DNA from: Intrasporangium oryzae NRRL B-24470
GTDB lineage: Bacteria > Actinomycetota > Actinomycetes > Actinomycetales > Dermatophilaceae
Length of the DNA: 56,910 nt
Direction: 5' to 3'
Assembly (NCBI RefSeq): GCF_000576595.1
Contig: NZ_AWSA01000030.1
Location: 1-56,910 of the forward strand
Shown: positions 27,240 through 35,041 of the stretch, one piece after another
How positions within the stretch are numbered: the first letter of the stretch is position 1
Layout: each line of letters begins with the position of its first letter
Translations under genes and position numbers: made by a program
Notes under the pieces: model-generated
Told to the model about the DNA's origin: nothing
The model's input: only the letters and a program-made list of their open reading frames with translations
Database searches by the model: none

Positions 27240-28831
27240 CCACGACGAGCCCGGCCACGCGACCCGACGTCCCCGGGACAGGAGGGGGAGCACCGGTCGC
27301 CGCCGCCCCCGCCTGGCACGGGGCCCTCGACGGGATCGTGGCCGGGCTGCTCACGGTCGGGCTGGCGACGCTCGTCGCCGCGATCCTCGAGGGGCTCGGG
27401 GCGTCCGGAGGTCAGCCCGCTCCGATCGCGGCGGTCGGCGGGGCGTTCATCGACCGGACGCCCTCGTGGCTCAAGGACGCCGCGATCGCGACGTTCGGCA
27501 CCAACGACAAGCGAGCCCTGCTCGTCGGGACGGTCGTCGTCCTCGCCGTCCTCTGCGCGGTCGTGGGGATGATCGCGCGTCGGCGGCTCACGGCGGGCCT
27601 CGTGCTCTTCGCCCTCCTCGGTCTCGTCGGCGTCGCCGCGGTCCTCTCGCGGCCCGGTGCCGCCCCGTCGGACATCATCCCGACGGTGCTCGGCACGATG
27701 GCCGGGCTGTGGTTCCTCAGCCGGACGCCTGCCACGAGCGCGAGCGCGACGGCACCGGCCGGGGAGGGGGCACCCAGCCCGGCCCGACGTTGGCTGCTCG
27801 GCGGGCTGGTCGGCGGGGCGGCGGCATACGTCGGAGGGTTCCTAAGCGGTGGCTCGGCGGCGGCGACGGCATCGCGCGACGCCGCCGCGGCGGCCCCGGC
27901 GCGGGCCGCCAAGGTGACGATCCCGGCCGGCGCGGACCTGAAGATCCCGGGCGCCACGCCGTTCATCGTCCCCAACCAGGACTTCTACCGCATCGACACG
28001 GCGATCGTCGTGCCGCGGCTCGACGCCGCCCAGTGGAAGCTCAAGGTCACCGGCATGGTCGACCGCGAGGTCGAGATCGACTGGGCCGGCTTGCGGTCCA
28101 AGCCGATGCAGGAGGCGCTCATCACCTTGACCTGCGTCTCCAACGAGGTCGGCGGCGACCTCGCCGGCAACGCCGTCTGGACCGGCTGGCCGGTCCGCGA
28201 GCTGCTCGCAATGGCCGGGCCGAAGGCGGGCGCCGACATGGTCCTGCAGACGAGCGCCGACGGCTGGACGTGTGGCACCCCACTGTCGACGCTCACCGAC
28301 GACCGCAACGCGATGCTCGCCGTGCGGATGAACGGCGAGCCGCTGCCCTTCGAGCACGGGTTCCCGGTGCGGCTCGTCGTCCCGGGCCTCTACGGCTACG
28401 TCTCCGCGACGAAGTGGGTCACCGAGCTCAAGGTGACGACGTTCGCGCAGGACCAGGGCTACTGGACGCCGCGCGGCTGGTCGCCCCTCGGCCCGATCAA
28501 GACGGCGTCGCGCATCGACGTCCCGCGGACGGGAGCGTCGGTCAAGGCCGGGACGGTCGCCGTCGCTGGGGTCGCCTGGGCGCAGCACCGTGGCATCTCC
28601 AAGGTCGAGGTCCAGATCGACACGGGCCCGTGGGTCGCGGCCCGCCTCGCCGCCGACGCGAGCATCGACGCGTGGCGCCAGTGGGTCTACGAGTGGCAGG
28701 CGACTCGCGGCAGCCACGACATCCGCGTCCGCGCGTACGACGGCTCGGGCCAGCCGCAGTCCCCGCTCGAGGCACGACCGGACCCCGACGGGGCGACGGG
28801 GATCCACACCGTGACGGTGCGCGTCGACTGA
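27236..28831 (+). CDS. Membrane-anchored molybdopterin-dependent oxidoreductase (sulfite oxidase family)
   Basis: A 531-residue protein. The first 215 residues contain five or so hydrophobic segments plus an Ala-rich linker; then a sulfite-oxidase-type molybdopterin domain (QDFYRIDTAIVVPRLDAAQWKLKVTGMV; ITLTCVSNEVGGDLAGNAVWTGWPV, whose Cys is the expected Mo ligand; PFEHGFPVRLVVPGLYGYVSATKWV) and a C-terminal Ig-like Mo-co dimerisation domain (GVAWAQHRGISKVEVQID). Such actinobacterial proteins face the outside; the substrate is unknown. ATG 27236 overlaps the rdgB stop. Confidence 0.9.
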   Translation: MTTTSPATRPDVPGTGGGAPVAAAPAWHGALDGIVAGLLTVGLATLVAAILEGLGASGGQPAPIAAVGGAFIDRTPSWLKDAAIATFGTNDKRALLVGTVVVLAVLCAVVGMIARRRLTAGLVLFALLGLVGVAAVLSRPGAAPSDIIPTVLGTMAGLWFLSRTPATSASATAPAGEGAPSPARRWLLGGLVGGAAAYVGGFLSGGSAAATASRDAAAAAPARAAKVTIPAGADLKIPGATPFIVPNQDFYRIDTAIVVPRLDAAQWKLKVTGMVDREVEIDWAGLRSKPMQEALITLTCVSNEVGGDLAGNAVWTGWPVRELLAMAGPKAGADMVLQTSADGWTCGTPLSTLTDDRNAMLAVRMNGEPLPFEHGFPVRLVVPGLYGYVSATKWVTELKVTTFAQDQGYWTPRGWSPLGPIKTASRIDVPRTGASVKAGTVAVAGVAWAQHRGISKVEVQIDTGPWVAARLAADASIDAWRQWVYEWQATRGSHDIRVRAYDGSGQPQSPLEARPDPDGATGIHTVTVRVD

Positions 28832-28903
28832 CGTCACCCTGCCGTATGCCGCTCGGCGGCCCCACGTTGTCCGCGCGGTGGCGCGGTTGCGCGGTCGGCG
28901 TGC

Positions 28904-29284
28904 TCAGGCCAGCAGCGCCTCGACCTCGATCTCCACGAGCAGGTCCGGGTCGATCAGCGCCGAGACCTCGACCATCGTCGCCACCGGTCGGACGTCGCCG
29001 AAGGCCTCGCCGTGGGCCCGGCCGACCTCCTCCCAGCGGCTGATGTCGGTGACGTACATCCGGGTCCGCACGACGTCGGCGAGGCTCGCGCCACACTCGG
29101 CCAGCGCCGCCTCGATGATCTCGAGGGCGACCTTCGTCTGGCCGTACATGTCGCCGACCGCGACGACGCTCCCGTTCCGGCTCGCCGTCGTTCCGGCGAC
29201 GTGGACGACGTCGCCCACCCGCACGGCTCGTGAGTAGCCGACCGCGGCCTCGAAGGGACTTCCCGAGCTGACCCGTTGCCTCAT
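28904..29284 (-). CDS. RidA family (Rid/YER057c/UK114) protein
   Basis: A 126-residue trimeric-fold protein with VRVGDVVHVAGTTA, QTKVALEIIEAALAECGASLADVVRTRMYVTD and PVATMVEVSALIDPDLLVEIEVEAL. The canonical RidA deaminase Arg is present within VVRTRMYVTD. It likely clears reactive enamine/imine intermediates. TACGCT lies 6 nt upstream of ATG 29284 on the minus strand, so it is leaderless. Confidence 0.88.
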   Translation of the reverse strand: MRQRVSSGSPFEAAVGYSRAVRVGDVVHVAGTTASRNGSVVAVGDMYGQTKVALEIIEAALAECGASLADVVRTRMYVTDISRWEEVGRAHGEAFGDVRPVATMVEVSALIDPDLLVEIEVEALLA

Positions 29285-29373
29285 GCGGGCAGCGTACGGG
29301 GGCCGAGCGGCATACGGCCCATCACGTTTCGCGAACCGGGCGTGGCACCCGACGCCTCGGTCGGGCGGCCCAA

Positions 29374-29379
29374 CTACAG
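29374..29379 (+). promoter_or_regulatory. -10 element TACAGT for tRNA-Leu
   Basis: TACAGT ends 9 nt before the tRNA 5' end, the usual spacing for a tRNA transcription start. Confidence 0.5.
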
Positions 29380-29388
29380 TGGAGCCGC

Positions 29389-29469
29389 GCGGACGTGGTG
29401 GAACTGGCAGACACGCAGGATTTAGGTTCCTGTGCCTCGTGCGTGCGGGTTCAAGTCCCGCCGTCCGCA
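29389..29469 (+). tRNA. tRNA-Leu (anticodon TAG)
   Basis: Acceptor arms GCGGACG/CGTCCGC, anticodon arm CAGGA-TTTAGGT-TCCTG giving TAG (reads CUA), a long variable region as in class II tRNAs, and T arm CGGGTTCAAGTCCCG. The discriminator is A; CCA is not encoded. Confidence 0.95.
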
Positions 29470-29559
29470 CTCGACCAGGCAACCGCCTGAGCCGCACCGC
29501 AGCTCGACCCAGCCCGGGCGACTGGCTCCGGCCAGCCCCGTCACACGAAGGAGCCCATC

Positions 29560-30033
29560 GTGAGCACTCGACTCGAGCCCGGCGTCGCAGCCCCCGCCTT
29601 CACCCTCACGGACGACACCGGCCAGTCGGTCAGCCTCTCCGACTTCGCCGGGCGCAAGGTGATCGTCTACTTCTACCCGGCCGCCATGACGCCCGGCTGC
29701 ACGACGCAGGCGTGCGACTTCAGCGAGTCGCTCGACTCGCTGCGCAAGGACGGCTTCGAGGTCGTCGGGATCAGCAAGGACAAGCCGGCCAAGCTCGCGA
29801 AGTTCCGCGAGCGCGACCACCTGACCATCCCGCTGCTGAGCGACGAGGACCTCACGGTGCACCGCGCGTACGGCGCGTGGGGCGAGAAGAAGCTCTACGG
29901 CAAGACGGTCGAGGGGGTCATCCGCTCGACGTTCGTCGTCGACACCGACGGCACGATCAGCCACGCGTTCTACAACGTCAAGGCGACCGGGCACGTGGCC
30001 AAGCTGCGCCGCGACCTCGGCCTGGCCGCCTGA
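29560..30033 (+). CDS. bcp: Thioredoxin-dependent thiol peroxidase (Bcp/PrxQ)
   Basis: A 157-residue peroxiredoxin reducing H2O2 and organic hydroperoxides. FYPAAMTPGCTTQACDFSESL carries the peroxidatic Cys (CTTQAC) and, five residues on, the resolving Cys typical of PrxQ; GISKDKPAKLAKFRERDHLTIPLLSDEDL and GVIRSTFVVDTDGTI follow. GTG 29560 has a GAAGGAG ribosome site 7 nt away. Confidence 0.94.
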   Translation: MSTRLEPGVAAPAFTLTDDTGQSVSLSDFAGRKVIVYFYPAAMTPGCTTQACDFSESLDSLRKDGFEVVGISKDKPAKLAKFRERDHLTIPLLSDEDLTVHRAYGAWGEKKLYGKTVEGVIRSTFVVDTDGTISHAFYNVKATGHVAKLRRDLGLAA

Positions 30034-30073
30034 GACCCGGATAGAGTCGCACCAGATCCCGAAAGGAGCTGTC

Positions 30074-30325
30074 ATGAGCGACACCGCAGCGATCGAGCAG
30101 GACATCCGCGCCGCGCGCGCCCGCCTCGAGGGCACGGTCAACGAGCTCGCCTACCGGGTGCAGCCGCAGGTCATCGCCCAGCGGCAGGTGCAGTCGCTGA
30201 AGCTAAAGGTCGACGAGGTGACCCGCACCCCCGAGGGTGACCTGCGCGTCGAGCGCGTCGTCGCCGTCGCCGCGGCAGTGGTCGCGCTCGTCGTCGTCGC
30301 GCGCCTGCTCCGCAGGCGCCGCTGA
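30074..30325 (+). CDS. DUF3618 small membrane protein
   Basis: An 83-residue protein: amphipathic N-terminus (IEQDIRAARARLEGTVNELAYRVQP, the DUF3618 signature), one C-terminal membrane helix (VVAVAAAVVALVVVARLL), then RRRR. Strong AAAGGAG ribosome site; -10-like TAGAGT upstream near 30043. Function unknown. It is 11 nt before the GroES-like gene, so the two are probably co-expressed. Confidence 0.85.
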   Translation: MSDTAAIEQDIRAARARLEGTVNELAYRVQPQVIAQRQVQSLKLKVDEVTRTPEGDLRVERVVAVAAAVVALVVVARLLRRRR

Positions 30326-30336
30326 CGCGAAGCGGC

Positions 30337-30690
30337 ATGGCCAAGCGTTCTACGGCATCCGGGCCAGGATCGGCGTCCGACCGTCTCCCCATCCGCATGC
30401 TCGGCGACCGTGTCCTCGTCTCCCTCGAGAACGAGGGGGAGCGGCGCTCCGGCGGCGGCATCCTCATCCCCGCGACCGCCTCGATGGGCAAGCGCCTGTC
30501 CTGGGCCGAGGTCGTCGCGACCGGACCGAGCGTGCGTCAGGTCCAGCTCGGCGACCGGGTCCTCTTCGACCCCGAGGACCGGGCCGAGGTGGAGCTCCAG
30601 TCCAAGGACTACGTCCTGCTGCGCGAGCGTGACATCCACGCCGTCGCGGCGTCGCGCATCGACGACGGCCAGACCGGCCTCTACCTTTGA
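30337..30690 (+). CDS. GroES-like (cpn10) protein
   Basis: A 117-residue protein whose core is a cpn10 fold: IRMLGDRVLVSLENEGERRSGGGILIPATASMGKRLSWAEVVATGPSVRQVQLGDRVLFDP, then YVLLRERDIHAVA. The mobile loop region (GGGILIPATA) resembles GroES but lacks the usual KTxxGIVLP pattern, and there is no groEL beside it. It is likely a paralogue with a specialised role, paired with the DUF3618 membrane protein. Confidence 0.8.
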   Translation: MAKRSTASGPGSASDRLPIRMLGDRVLVSLENEGERRSGGGILIPATASMGKRLSWAEVVATGPSVRQVQLGDRVLFDPEDRAEVELQSKDYVLLRERDIHAVAASRIDDGQTGLYL

Positions 30691-30830
30691 GCCCGGTCAC
30701 CCGCCGCGCGCTGCCCATCCGGGAGCGCTTGTCGAGGAGGTGTGCCAGCGCGCACCACATCCGAGGGATCGGCGATGAGCCGTGCCAGCATCTCTGGATC
30801 TCCGGTCCTGAGGGAGGGTCGGTCTGTCAC
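30681..30830 (-). pseudogene. Broken small ORF at the island edge
   Basis: A 49-codon frame from GTG 30830 (VTDRPSLRTGDPEMLARLIADPSDVVRAG...) overlaps the preceding stop as GTGA and runs into the GroES-like gene end. After DVVRA the natural continuation LAHLLDKRSRMGSARRV is in another frame, suggesting a single-base indel near 30745. It does not match a family I know; it may be chance. Confidence 0.3.
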
Positions 30831-31023
30831 CAGTGGCCCTTGTCGTCCCAGGGTGTGAACGTTGCGAACTCCAGCGGGTCGTCGAGCGGATCGAGTCCGG
30901 GCAGGCCATCTGTGACGTGGTTGCCCCGAGCCCAGGTAAGCAGCGTCTCGGTGAGGCCGCTTCGCAGCGGTGGGTCCTGATCTCCGACTCGTGAGCAGGT
31001 GTCGGGGTTGTGTCGACCGACAT
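30827..31023 (-). pseudogene. Frameshifted small gene downstream of the LRR-like gene
   Basis: ATG 31023 opens MSVDTTPTPAHESE in one frame; about 15 codons later protein-like sequence (LTETLLTWARGNHVTDG, then EFATFTPWDDKGHW and stop) continues in a second frame. One indel near 30975-30982 would join them into about 65 residues. The order and strand put it directly after the LRR-like gene (30-bp gap). Family not recognised; low-confidence reading of a decaying gene. Confidence 0.4.
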
Positions 31024-31052
31024 TCTGTATGGCGCGGGAGCAGGCGCCGTGA

Positions 31053-32219
31053 TCACCAGTAGCCGTGTTGGTCGATCCCCTCGAAGAGGGCCCGTATCGC
31101 CTCTTCGCGGTCCACGCCCGGGGCGGCCGGGGCGGTCGTGATGAGGTTCTGCAAGGCATCGAGGAGCTCGCCGAGCTCATCTGTCTCGAGAATGTACGAC
31201 GGCCCGCTGACCTCGGCGAACGCCCGCGCGAAGTCGCGGCCCAAGGCGATGAGCAGCGCTCGCTGAACGACACCTGCAGTCGGCGTCAGGAGCGCTTCCA
31301 GGATGGGTCGGGTGCTCTGCTTCCACGCTGTCAAAGCCCGCCTGTAAGTACGTGCAGAGATGCCCTCGCGGCCATCCCATTCCCGCAACGGGTTGTCGAG
31401 GTTCTCCTTCACCCACTCGGGCTCTCGCGCTCGGCTCACCCGCAGGAAGACGCCTTTGCCGACCTCGGGGGTCCATGCCCGCCGCATCGCCATGGCGTAG
31501 TCGGCCGGCACGCCGTCCAGGTCGACGTATTCCAGCTGCGTCAGTTGTTCCGGGTCCAGGCAGTCCTCAGGGATCATCCCGAACACATCATGGACCTCGA
31601 ACCGGCGCAGACGGTGCAGCCCGTTCAATGCTGACGCGTTGATCAGGCGGCTCAGTTTGCCCCATAGGTTCAGGTGAGTGAGGTTCGGATAGGCAGACAC
31701 GACGCGAGCCCCATCGATCGTGTTGGCACCCCGAACGAACAGAGACCGGATATCCGGAAACGACGCCCCTGCGGGCAGAACGTCGACGGCATCTCCGTCG
31801 AGGGCGTGGACGCGCTCATTCTCTGGTTCACCATGAAGGCCCGCGTCCCAGCGCCGCTGCAGGTGCAGATGAAACCCTGTATGCCAACCCAAGGTCCACG
31901 CCAGCGAGGCACGAGTGGTCAGCAGCGGCGCCGGACCCAGATTCTTGTGGCCGCGTGGGAGCACCCACTCCCTGTGGCATTGCGCCACACCGCGCTGGCC
32001 GGGGAGTGTCAGCTTCAACGGCTTCAGCTCGCCCAGGTCGGCGACGTCGTGTGGCTCGGCTCCAGACCAGTCCAGATCCAGGACGTCGGCCTGCCTGTCG
32101 TGGGGCTCCAGGGAGATGATCTGCGCGGCCGACCACTCACCGAGCTCATCACAAAACGCGGCGACAACGTCGCCAGGCGCCAGCGGTCGTGGCGGGTGGT
32201 GTGATCCTCTTGACGGCAC
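31053..32219 (-). CDS. Leucine-rich-repeat-like accessory protein
   Basis: A 388-residue soluble protein, not a family I can name. Residues 10-55 look like a small beta barrel (GDVVAAFCDELGEWSAAQII). The middle has at least four LRR-like turns (FPDIRSLFVRG, YPNLTHLNLWGKL, LHRLRRFEVHD, LTQLEYVDLDG). The C-terminal third is helical and acidic, ending GIDQHGYW. Its base composition is visibly poorer in G+C than its neighbours, and it sits in a degenerate island beside an integrase remnant, so it is probably imported. GTG 32219 has TAGCAT (minus strand) 5 nt upstream, fitting a leaderless start. A role in cell-cell conflict is possible but unproven. Confidence 0.65.
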   Translation of the reverse strand: MPSRGSHHPPRPLAPGDVVAAFCDELGEWSAAQIISLEPHDRQADVLDLDWSGAEPHDVADLGELKPLKLTLPGQRGVAQCHREWVLPRGHKNLGPAPLLTTRASLAWTLGWHTGFHLHLQRRWDAGLHGEPENERVHALDGDAVDVLPAGASFPDIRSLFVRGANTIDGARVVSAYPNLTHLNLWGKLSRLINASALNGLHRLRRFEVHDVFGMIPEDCLDPEQLTQLEYVDLDGVPADYAMAMRRAWTPEVGKGVFLRVSRAREPEWVKENLDNPLREWDGREGISARTYRRALTAWKQSTRPILEALLTPTAGVVQRALLIALGRDFARAFAEVSGPSYILETDELGELLDALQNLITTAPAAPGVDREEAIRALFEGIDQHGYW

Positions 32220-32237
32220 GCGCCATGCTAGACCGCC

Positions 32238-32790
32238 GTGACCAGGAGGTTCCGACTGCTCGTTGGCGGCCTTCTCGACCTGACCCGATTCCTTCTCGCG
32301 ACGGGCCAGCGGATCGGGGAGTGCCTGGCGGTTGCGTGGGTCGACCTCGACCTGGACGCGGCCCGGGTGGAGGTCAACCACACCGTCATCCGGGTCGCCG
32401 GTCACGGGCTCATCCGGAAGGACACCAAGTCGAGCGCGGGGGAGCGGACCCTCATCCCCCGGTCCTGGGCGGTGCCTGACCTGCGCCTGCGGCATGCCCG
32501 GGGCGTCACGCTCGACGCGCCGGTGTTCCCCGACATGCTCGGCGGCCTGCGTGACCCGAGCAAGAGCGCCGGGCTCTGCGCCGGGGTGCTGGACCGGGCC
32601 GGCATCGGTTGGGGTGACCTCGCACAACGTCCGGAGGACCACCGCGTCGGCGTTGGCCGACGCGGGCCTGTCGGCCAGGATCATCGCAGACCGGCTCGGG
32701 CACGCGCGACCATCCATGACTCAGGACGTCTACGTGGTCCGACGGGCTGTCAATGCGCGCGTCCCGAACGCGCTGGTCCGGCGATCAACC
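32238..32790 (+). pseudogene. Tyrosine recombinase (integrase) remnant, truncated and frameshifted
   Basis: Only the C-terminal catalytic domain survives. One frame reads LTRFLLATGQRIGECLAVAW (catalytic Arg), then EVNHTVIRVAGHGLIRKDTKSSAGERTL. After about residue 125 the next frame carries VTSHNVRRT (His-x-x-Arg), ADRLGHARPSMTQDVY (second His, catalytic Tyr). Removing one G from the GGGG run at 32611-32614 would restore WVTSHN. The N-terminal DNA-binding domains are missing. It abuts tRNA-Lys, as site-specific integrases do. Confidence 0.85.
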
Positions 32791-32822
32791 TCTGAGCGCC
32801 CGGGCCCCATCGGCCAGCAAGG

Positions 32823-32857
32823 CGAAGGCCCCGGAGACGGTGTCTCCGGGGCCTTCG
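32823..32857. terminator. 16-bp hairpin beside tRNA-Lys
   Basis: CGAAGGCCCCGGAGAC (32823-32838) pairs perfectly with GTCTCCGGGGCCTTCG (32842-32857), with a 3-nt loop. It lies 19 bp from the 3' end of the minus-strand tRNA, so it probably terminates that tRNA, and a T-rich stretch follows on the plus strand. Confidence 0.8.
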
Positions 32858-32875
32858 TTCCATTTCACACAAGAG

Positions 32876-32948
32876 TGCGCCGCCAGGGACTCGAACCCCG
32901 AACCCAGTGATTAAGAGTCACTTGCTCTGCCAATTGAGCTAGCGGCGC
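32876..32948 (-). tRNA. tRNA-Lys (anticodon CTT)
   Basis: On the minus strand: acceptor GCGCCGC/GCGGCGC, D arm GCTCAATTGGCAGAGC, anticodon arm AGTGA-CTCTTAA-TCACT giving CTT, T arm CGGGGTTCGAGTCCCTG, discriminator A. CCA is not encoded. Its 3' end faces the integrase remnant. Confidence 0.95.
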
Positions 32949-32964
32949 AACGAGGAAAAACGTA

Positions 32965-33357
32965 TCAGGACGTCGCGGTCACGACAAAATCGGGGTCCTC
33001 CGTCGCCGGCTTCCGGGTGCGTCGGCGGGATCGGGCGAGCAGGAACACCCCGCCGACCATGAAAGCGATGTAGCCGACGAGGCCACCGAGGTGCTCGTCG
33101 TCGCTCACCTGCGTGGCCTCGCCCTGGGGGGTTCTGGTGACCGGTTTGGGGTCTGCCGTGCGCCCGAGCGGAGCGCCCGCGGGCGAGGGCGCCGTCGTCG
33201 CGACGGCGTCAGTGGCGGGACGCCCGCCTCCGGCCGCGCCCGAGCGGCTCCGAGGCGCCGCCGCCGCAGACAGGAGCGAGAGCCCGAGGCTCAGCACGAT
33301 GACACCGATGATCACGCCGACGGTGATTCGCTGGATCTTCTTCTTCCCGAGGAGCAC
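32965..33357 (-). CDS. Small membrane protein of unknown function
   Basis: A 130-residue protein with an N-terminal membrane helix (ITVGVIIGVIVLSLGLSLLS), a Gly/Ala/Pro-rich outside stretch of about 50 residues, a second helix (LGGLVGYIAFMVGGVFLLA) and a basic cytoplasmic end. GTG 33357 is the start. No domain recognised. It diverges from the DinB-like gene. Confidence 0.6.
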   Translation of the reverse strand: MLLGKKKIQRITVGVIIGVIVLSLGLSLLSAAAAPRSRSGAAGGGRPATDAVATTAPSPAGAPLGRTADPKPVTRTPQGEATQVSDDEHLGGLVGYIAFMVGGVFLLARSRRRTRKPATEDPDFVVTATS

Positions 33358-33460
33358 ACGCCATTCTCACCCGAGACGGGGCGCCGGCGCCGCGAGGCAG
33401 CGCGGAACTCGTCCTCGGCCCAACCCCTATGACGGGGCCGCGCGGGAGGACGATCGAGGG

Positions 33461-34042
33461 ATGACACGACGGCCTCAGGCAGCAAGGGGGAACGGCTCTC
33501 CGTCCCTCGATGGGCGCGTGGACCGCAGCCGCATCGCCGCCGACCTGGAGGACGCCCGCCGGGACCTCCACGCGCTCCTTGCGGCTGCGACGCCGGAGGA
33601 GCTGCGGCGCATCAGCAACGGGACGCGCTGGACCAACGAGCAGCTGCTCTTCCACATGGTCTTCGGCTTCCTCATCGTCCGCCGCCTGCTGCCGCTCGTC
33701 CGGTTCGTCTTCCGCCTCCCCGCGCCGGCGGGGAGGGCCTTCGCCGGCCTCCTGGACGCAGGAACGAGGCCCTTCCACACGGTCAACTACCTCGGCTCGT
33801 GCGGCGGAGCCCTCGTGTACGACCGCACGCGCATGGGGCGTCTCTGCGACCACACGATCGCTGTGCTCTGCCGACGTCTCGAGGTCGAGCCGGAGCGCGG
33901 GCTGCACCGGGTGATGCCGTTCCCGACCCGCTGGGACCCCTACTTCACCGCGACCATGACGCTCGAGGACGTCTACGCCTACCCGGTCCTGCACTATCGG
34001 CACCACCGCGCCCAGCTCACCCTCGACCGCGTCGACGGGTGA
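33461..34042 (+). CDS. DinB-superfamily protein
   Basis: A 193-residue helical-bundle protein. Candidate metal histidines sit in the usual three places: NEQLLFHMVFGFL, RLCDHTIAVLC and LHYRHHRAQL. The DinB/YfiT superfamily includes thiol-dependent S-transferases and mycothiol-dependent isomerases, so a mycothiol link is possible. An insertion (LLPLVRFVFRLPAPAGRAFAGLL) is more hydrophobic than usual. ATG 33461 follows GGAGGACGATCGAGGG. Confidence 0.72.
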   Translation: MTRRPQAARGNGSPSLDGRVDRSRIAADLEDARRDLHALLAAATPEELRRISNGTRWTNEQLLFHMVFGFLIVRRLLPLVRFVFRLPAPAGRAFAGLLDAGTRPFHTVNYLGSCGGALVYDRTRMGRLCDHTIAVLCRRLEVEPERGLHRVMPFPTRWDPYFTATMTLEDVYAYPVLHYRHHRAQLTLDRVDG

Positions 34043-34095
34043 AGCCGGAAAGGTGTGGAGGAGGCGGAGGTCGCGGAGGGGCGGGCTCGCGAAGC

Positions 34096-34111
34096 CGGCC
34101 CAGCGGCATAC
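34096..34111 (+). repeat. Dispersed 16-mer CGGCCCAGCGGCATAC, copy 3
   Basis: An exact copy between the DinB-like gene and the tRNA-His terminator; the preceding bases (gcgaagc) also resemble those before copy 2 (gcgaacc). Confidence 0.9.
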
Positions 34112-34120
34112 GGGAAGAGA

Positions 34121-34154
34121 AAGATCCCCGCACGAGAGTTCGTGCGGGGATCTT
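34121..34154 (-). terminator. 15-bp hairpin terminator of tRNA-His
   Basis: AAGATCCCCGCACGA (34121-34135) pairs exactly with TCGTGCGGGGATCTT (34140-34154). Read on the minus strand it is followed by TCTCTT, a short U-rich tail, so it is a near-classic intrinsic terminator. Confidence 0.85.
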
Positions 34155-34159
34155 CCGAC

Positions 34160-34236
34160 TGGGGTGAGTGACGGGACTTGAACCCGCGACCACCTGGACC
34201 ACAACCAGGTGCTCTACCAGCTGAGCTACACCCACC
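34160..34236 (-). tRNA. tRNA-His (anticodon GTG), CCA encoded
   Basis: Minus strand: extra 5' G typical of tRNA-His, acceptor GTGGGTG/CACTCAC, anticodon arm CCTGG-TTGTGGT-CCAGG giving GTG, T arm CGGGTTCAAGTCCCG, discriminator C. The CCA end (34160-34162) is encoded, unlike in the other three tRNAs here. Confidence 0.95.
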
Positions 34237-34345
34237 ATGCGTCGACACGGACCACCGAAAGTGGCATCTCCGTGAGACGGCGACGCCAATCGTACCTGCT
34301 CCGGAGGAGTGCTCGTGACCACCCCCCGGAGCGGGTGCGACGTCG

Positions 34346-34969
34346 TCAGTGGTCGATGACGTGGGGCTCGGCCAGGGCCCGAGCCGTCGCGGAGTCCGGA
34401 CCGGGCGGAGGCACGAAGACGGCCTCGCGGTAGTAGCGCAGCTCGGCGATCGACTCGCGGATGTCGGCGAGCGCGCGATGGCCCCCCGACTTCTTGGGGG
34501 CGTTGAAGTAGACCCGGGGGTACCACCGGCGGGAGAGCTCCTTGATCGAGCTGACGTCGATGATCCGGTAGTGCAGGTGCGCCTCGAGCTCGCTCATGTC
34601 GCGGGCGAGGAACCCACGGTCGGTCGCGACCGTGTTGCCGCCGAGCGGCGCCCTGCGGGGCTCGGGCACGTGGGTCCGGACGTAGTCGAGGACGACCTGC
34701 TCTGCCTCCTCGATGGAGACGCCGCCATCGAGCTCCTCGAGCAGGCCCGAGGTCGTGTGCATCGTGCGGACGAAGTCGTCCATCTGCTCGAGCGCCTCGG
34801 CCGGAGGCTTGATGACGACGTCGACACCGTCGCCGAGCTGGTTGAGCTCGAAGTCGGTGACGAGCGCCGCCACCTCGACGAGGGCGTCGGTCTGGAGCGA
34901 CAGCCCGGTCATCTCGCAGTCGATCCAGATGATGCGGTCGGCCAGGGCTCGTTGGTTGGTCTCCGTCAC
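34346..34969 (-). CDS. orn: Oligoribonuclease
   Basis: A 207-residue DEDDh exonuclease degrading 2-5 nt RNAs (and pGpG) to mononucleotides. Motifs: IIWIDCEMTGLSLQTDALVEVAALVTD (Asp, Glu), FVRTMHTTSGLL, LGGNTVATDRGFLARDM (Asp) and the SGGHRALADIRESIAELRYYRE end with His and Asp. GTG 34969 has TATGGT 6 nt upstream on the minus strand, so it is leaderless and divergent from the PrsW-like gene. Confidence 0.95.
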   Translation of the reverse strand: MTETNQRALADRIIWIDCEMTGLSLQTDALVEVAALVTDFELNQLGDGVDVVIKPPAEALEQMDDFVRTMHTTSGLLEELDGGVSIEEAEQVVLDYVRTHVPEPRRAPLGGNTVATDRGFLARDMSELEAHLHYRIIDVSSIKELSRRWYPRVYFNAPKKSGGHRALADIRESIAELRYYREAVFVPPPGPDSATARALAEPHVIDH

Positions 34970-35041
34970 CGGTCCACCATAGATCCTGACGAGAGCGGCA
35001 AGACCGGACGTCGTGCGCGGTGCTGCACTACTGTGCCTGAC

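Noticed and set aside
30691-30830. A second attachment site (tRNA-Lys 3' fragment) at the far end of the island
   Set aside because: I looked for the tRNA 3' sequence cagggactcgaacc in this stretch and did not find it, so an intact integrated element cannot be claimed.
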